Assembly: GCA_026390595.1 (NCBI GenBank)
Contig: JAPLFQ010000021.1
Span: 186,001 to 250,000 of the forward strand
Length of the DNA stretch: 64,000 bases
Reading direction: 5' to 3'
DNA from: Ignavibacteriales bacterium
GTDB taxonomy: Bacteria > Bacteroidota > Ignavibacteria > UBA10030
Both the position numbers and the translations under genes were made by a program. This document shows positions 61,449-64,000 of this stretch, one piece after another. The notes below the pieces were generated by a model. That model ran no database searches. It saw nothing but the letters and a program-made list of their open reading frames with translations, and was not told the DNA's origin. Numbering within the stretch: position 1 is the stretch's first letter; each line of letters opens with the position of its first letter.

Positions 61449-64000
61449 CTAGCTGTCGAGTACCCTCCGAATGCAGCGGAGCAATTCGTCGGGCTGATAG
61501 GGCTTCCTGATTACCTCCCGCACACCTGATTTCAGAATATCAGCCGTGAATCCCGGTTCCAGAAAACCACTCGCCAAGACGACTTTGATCTGCGCATTGA
61601 TGCGTTTCAACTTCTGAAAGACCTCGCTGCCGGACAGGCGCGGCAGGCCGACATCCGCTATGACAAGCGAGATTTCGCGCCTATGAAGCATGAACACTTC
61701 CACTGCCTCAACGCCATCGCCGGCGGTTATCACTGAATAACCCTTCGATATCAGTGCGTTCTTCAGCAAATCGCGAAGCATATCTTCATCCTCAACCACC
61801 AGAATCGTTTCTGTGCCGCGGGGAACATCCCCCGATGGCTCTCGTTTGCTCTCCGGCAATTCTGCTGCTCCTGCCTCAGCCGGGAGGTAGATCTGGAATG
61901 TCGTGCCGATTCCGACTTCGCTCTCCACATCGACGAACCCGCCGTGGCTTTCTATGATACCGTACACGGTCGCCAGACCGAGCCCTGTCCCTTTTCCCTT
62001 CTCTTTCGTCGTGAAGAATGGTTCGAAGATCCGTTGTTTTGTCACTTCGTCCATTCCCTCACCTGTATCGGACACTTCCAGGACGACATACTGAGCGGCT
62101 CCGGCACCTGAGAATTGACCTGCGACGGACTTACCGGCTACGAGTGTGGTCATAAGTGAGAGCGAGCCTCCACGCGGCATCGCATCGCGGGAGTTGATGC
62201 AGAGGTTAAGCACCATTTGATGGAGCTGCGTTGAATCGGCGACAATGGATGGAAGATCCGTGTCGAGCCGCGTGTTGATGACCACGCTCCTGGGGAACGT
62301 CTCGCCGACAAGCCTGGTAATTTCCAGGACAATGTCGTTGATAGAAACCGATTCGAAAAGGACATCTGATTTGCTGGCGAACGTCAGAAGCTGGGTAACA
62401 AGGGCGGCTCCACGCTTGCTCGCTTTGATGATGGCGTCGGCGGTTGCGATCTGTTTGCCCGCGACGTTCTGGCTTTGCTTCAGCAGAGAGGCGTGTCCGA
62501 GAACGATCGCGAGAATATTATTGAAATCGTGCGCAATGCCGCCGGCAAGCGTGCCGAGGCTTTCCATTTTTTGTGACTGTCGAAATTGTCCCTCGAGGCG
62601 TCTCCTCTCCGAAACATCCCGGGCTACACCCAGCAAACCGACAATCTTACCGTCCTGAGTTTGAGGTGTGATCGTGAATTCTCCGACAACGTATCCGCCA
62701 TCCTTCGTCCGAATGCGAATCTCGAGCATTGGCACACGCTCTCCCTGCAACCCTCGCACAAAATTCTCACGCGCACCGGCGAGGTCGTCGTGGTGAAACA
62801 GGTCGTTGTAGAGCTTTCCGAGCCACTCGGCTCGTTTCCACCCGGTGCTGATTTCGAACGCGGGATTCAGCGAGGTGATTATGCCGTGAGGGGTTGCCGT
62901 AAAGATGACATCTCTCGCGCTGTCAATGAGGCTCCGGTAACGCTCCTCACTATCGCTGAGACGTTGTTCCGCATGCTTACGCTCCGTGATGTCCGTTGCC
63001 GCCCCAATGAGCGCAATGGGAGCACCTTCCGAATCACGAACAACCGATGTTGAGAGATAGACCGGGAATTCGGACCCATCTTTCCTCACGTTCAGAAGTT
63101 CTCCCTCCCATCCGCCGCGCAAGGTCGCCTGCAAGATCTCCCCTGTCACATTCGCCAGGTTATTCTCGGAGCGCACCATTCGGACTGATTTCGTCACGAG
63201 CTCCGCTGGCGCGTATCCATACGTCCTCGAAAACGCATCGTTCACGAATAGAATATTGTCTTCCAGATCGGTGATGCTGACACAATCCCTGATGCTCTTC
63301 AACGCTTGAGCAAGCATGAAGATCTCTCGCTCAACCTCCCGCCGCTTCGTCATATCCTCGACGATGCCAACGCCGCCTTTGACGTGCCTCTTGTCATCAT
63401 AGACGGGAGCAGTTTTCATCAATACCCATAGCTGGGCAGAACTCGTTGTCGCCTCGTACTGCCCTTCGTACTGCCCTTCCAATCCGGCTAGTGACTCTCG
63501 AACGGCGGGCAGAACCCTCTTGTCCCTGACGGTTGACAAATCGAGCCCGAGCAGCCGTTCCCGTGTAGACTGCAGAAGGTCTTCAAACTGTGTGTTGAAA
63601 TCTGTTATGCGGAGGTCAAGGTCATAATAGAAAATGCCGACTGGCGATTGGTAGAAGAGTTGTCGGTAACGTTCTTCACTGGCACGCAACGCCAGTTCGG
63701 ACTTTCGTCGCTCGGTCATGTCGCGCAGAGAGCCCTCTACACCCATCGGCTCGCCCGACTCGCTGTAGAGCACGTGGGCATTCACTGATGTGGTAACGTG
63801 GTGGCCCGACTTTGACTTCAGCGAAAGTTCAAAATCAACGACCTCTCCCCGTTTTGAAATCGCAGCGAGGAGTTTCTCTCGGTCGGGAGGATTGGCGTAG
63901 ACATCCGTCACCGGCCGTCCGATCAACTCTTGTCGTGTATACTCCGAGTATCGTTCGATCGATGGACTGATATCAATGATGTTCCCCCGCTTGTCCACCT
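61449..64000 (-). CDS. Hybrid sensor histidine kinase with several PAS domains, N-terminus beyond window
   Basis: At least 850 C-terminal residues of a multi-PAS hybrid kinase. The right edge cuts inside the first visible PAS domain (DKRGNIIDISPSIERYS). Three further PAS/PAC units follow (VYDDKRHVKGGVGIVEDMT; NILFVNDAFSRTYGY; GIITSLNPAFEISTGW), then HisKA with the phosphoacceptor His in IAHDFNNILAIVLGHASLL, HATPase (LCINSRDAMPRGG, DTGEGMD, GKGTGLGLATVYG) and a C-terminal receiver (VVEDEDMLR, ADVGLPR, RKPYQPDEL). The domain order suits a cytoplasmic redox or ligand sensor. The real start lies outside the window. Confidence 0.92.
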   Translation of the reverse strand, partial: VDKRGNIIDISPSIERYSEYTRQELIGRPVTDVYANPPDREKLLAAISKRGEVVDFELSLKSKSGHHVTTSVNAHVLYSESGEPMGVEGSLRDMTERRKSELALRASEERYRQLFYQSPVGIFYYDLDLRITDFNTQFEDLLQSTRERLLGLDLSTVRDKRVLPAVRESLAGLEGQYEGQYEATTSSAQLWVLMKTAPVYDDKRHVKGGVGIVEDMTKRREVEREIFMLAQALKSIRDCVSITDLEDNILFVNDAFSRTYGYAPAELVTKSVRMVRSENNLANVTGEILQATLRGGWEGELLNVRKDGSEFPVYLSTSVVRDSEGAPIALIGAATDITERKHAEQRLSDSEERYRSLIDSARDVIFTATPHGIITSLNPAFEISTGWKRAEWLGKLYNDLFHHDDLAGARENFVRGLQGERVPMLEIRIRTKDGGYVVGEFTITPQTQDGKIVGLLGVARDVSERRRLEGQFRQSQKMESLGTLAGGIAHDFNNILAIVLGHASLLKQSQNVAGKQIATADAIIKASKRGAALVTQLLTFASKSDVLFESVSINDIVLEITRLVGETFPRSVVINTRLDTDLPSIVADSTQLHQMVLNLCINSRDAMPRGGSLSLMTTLVAGKSVAGQFSGAGAAQYVVLEVSDTGEGMDEVTKQRIFEPFFTTKEKGKGTGLGLATVYGIIESHGGFVDVESEVGIGTTFQIYLPAEAGAAELPESKREPSGDVPRGTETILVVEDEDMLRDLLKNALISKGYSVITAGDGVEAVEVFMLHRREISLVIADVGLPRLSGSEVFQKLKRINAQIKVVLASGFLEPGFTADILKSGVREVIRKPYQPDELLRCIRRVLDS

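Overview
The window looks like a chromosomal segment of a bacterium of the Bacteroidota/Ignavibacteriota side of the FCB group. The best evidence is the C-terminal type IX secretion sorting tails with a PNPFNP core, seen in three secreted proteins (20057-22777, 36949-39159, 54401-56383), together with DUF4249 and DUF3667 proteins, a CarboxypepD_reg-like protein and many secreted beta-propellers. This placement is inferred; no rRNA or tRNA gene was seen. About 46 genes are called, mostly on the minus strand. Many begin with GTG or TTG behind a clear Shine-Dalgarno sequence.

Region 1 (1-8727, minus): a run of secreted degradative genes: a giant BNR/sortilin-like propeller, a VOC protein, a GH76 mannanase-like protein, a GH27 alpha-galactosidase and a partial M1 metallopeptidase that leaves the left edge. 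Region 2 (8898-11235, plus): a cobalt or nickel ECF importer, cbiM fused to a cbiN-like part, cbiQ and cbiO. Region 3 (11548-19162, minus): a beta-helix-like secreted protein, a class D beta-lactamase, a GH43-like lipoprotein, a CorA homologue with GMS in place of GMN, a methyltransferase, and a DmsABC-type molybdoenzyme operon whose B and C parts are joined but out of frame.

Region 4 (19226-29519, minus): an alpha/beta hydrolase, a deacetylase-like T9SS protein, an ECF sigma/anti-sigma module followed by two Spy/ZraP-like periplasmic proteins, a sodium:solute symporter, a secreted nitroreductase and a class C beta-lactamase-like lipoprotein. Region 5 (29692-46510, minus): a Ser/Thr kinase with a propeller sensor, an MFS exporter, two UroD-like methyltransferase-family genes, a DUF4249 lipoprotein, a T9SS propeller, a GH2 enzyme read in one open frame with a thymidylate-synthase-like domain, a RAYT transposase and a MIO aromatic amino acid lyase.

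Region 6 (46831-64000, both strands): a CBM9-like lipoprotein, RhlE helicase, a CarboxypepD_reg protein, long-chain acyl-CoA synthetase, a DUF3667 membrane protein, a second M1 peptidase interrupted by one amber codon, a duplicated helical secreted protein, an M3 oligopeptidase, a receiver-ATPase regulator, a redoxin-like lipoprotein and a hybrid histidine kinase cut by the right edge.

Overall the segment serves breakdown and uptake of polysaccharide and protein, envelope stress or metal sensing, and respiration. The points most worth checking are the ThyA-like/GH2 open frame flanked by UroD-like genes, the operon-embedded RAYT with REP-like palindromes elsewhere in the window, and two disrupted genes (DmsBC and the second M1 peptidase).
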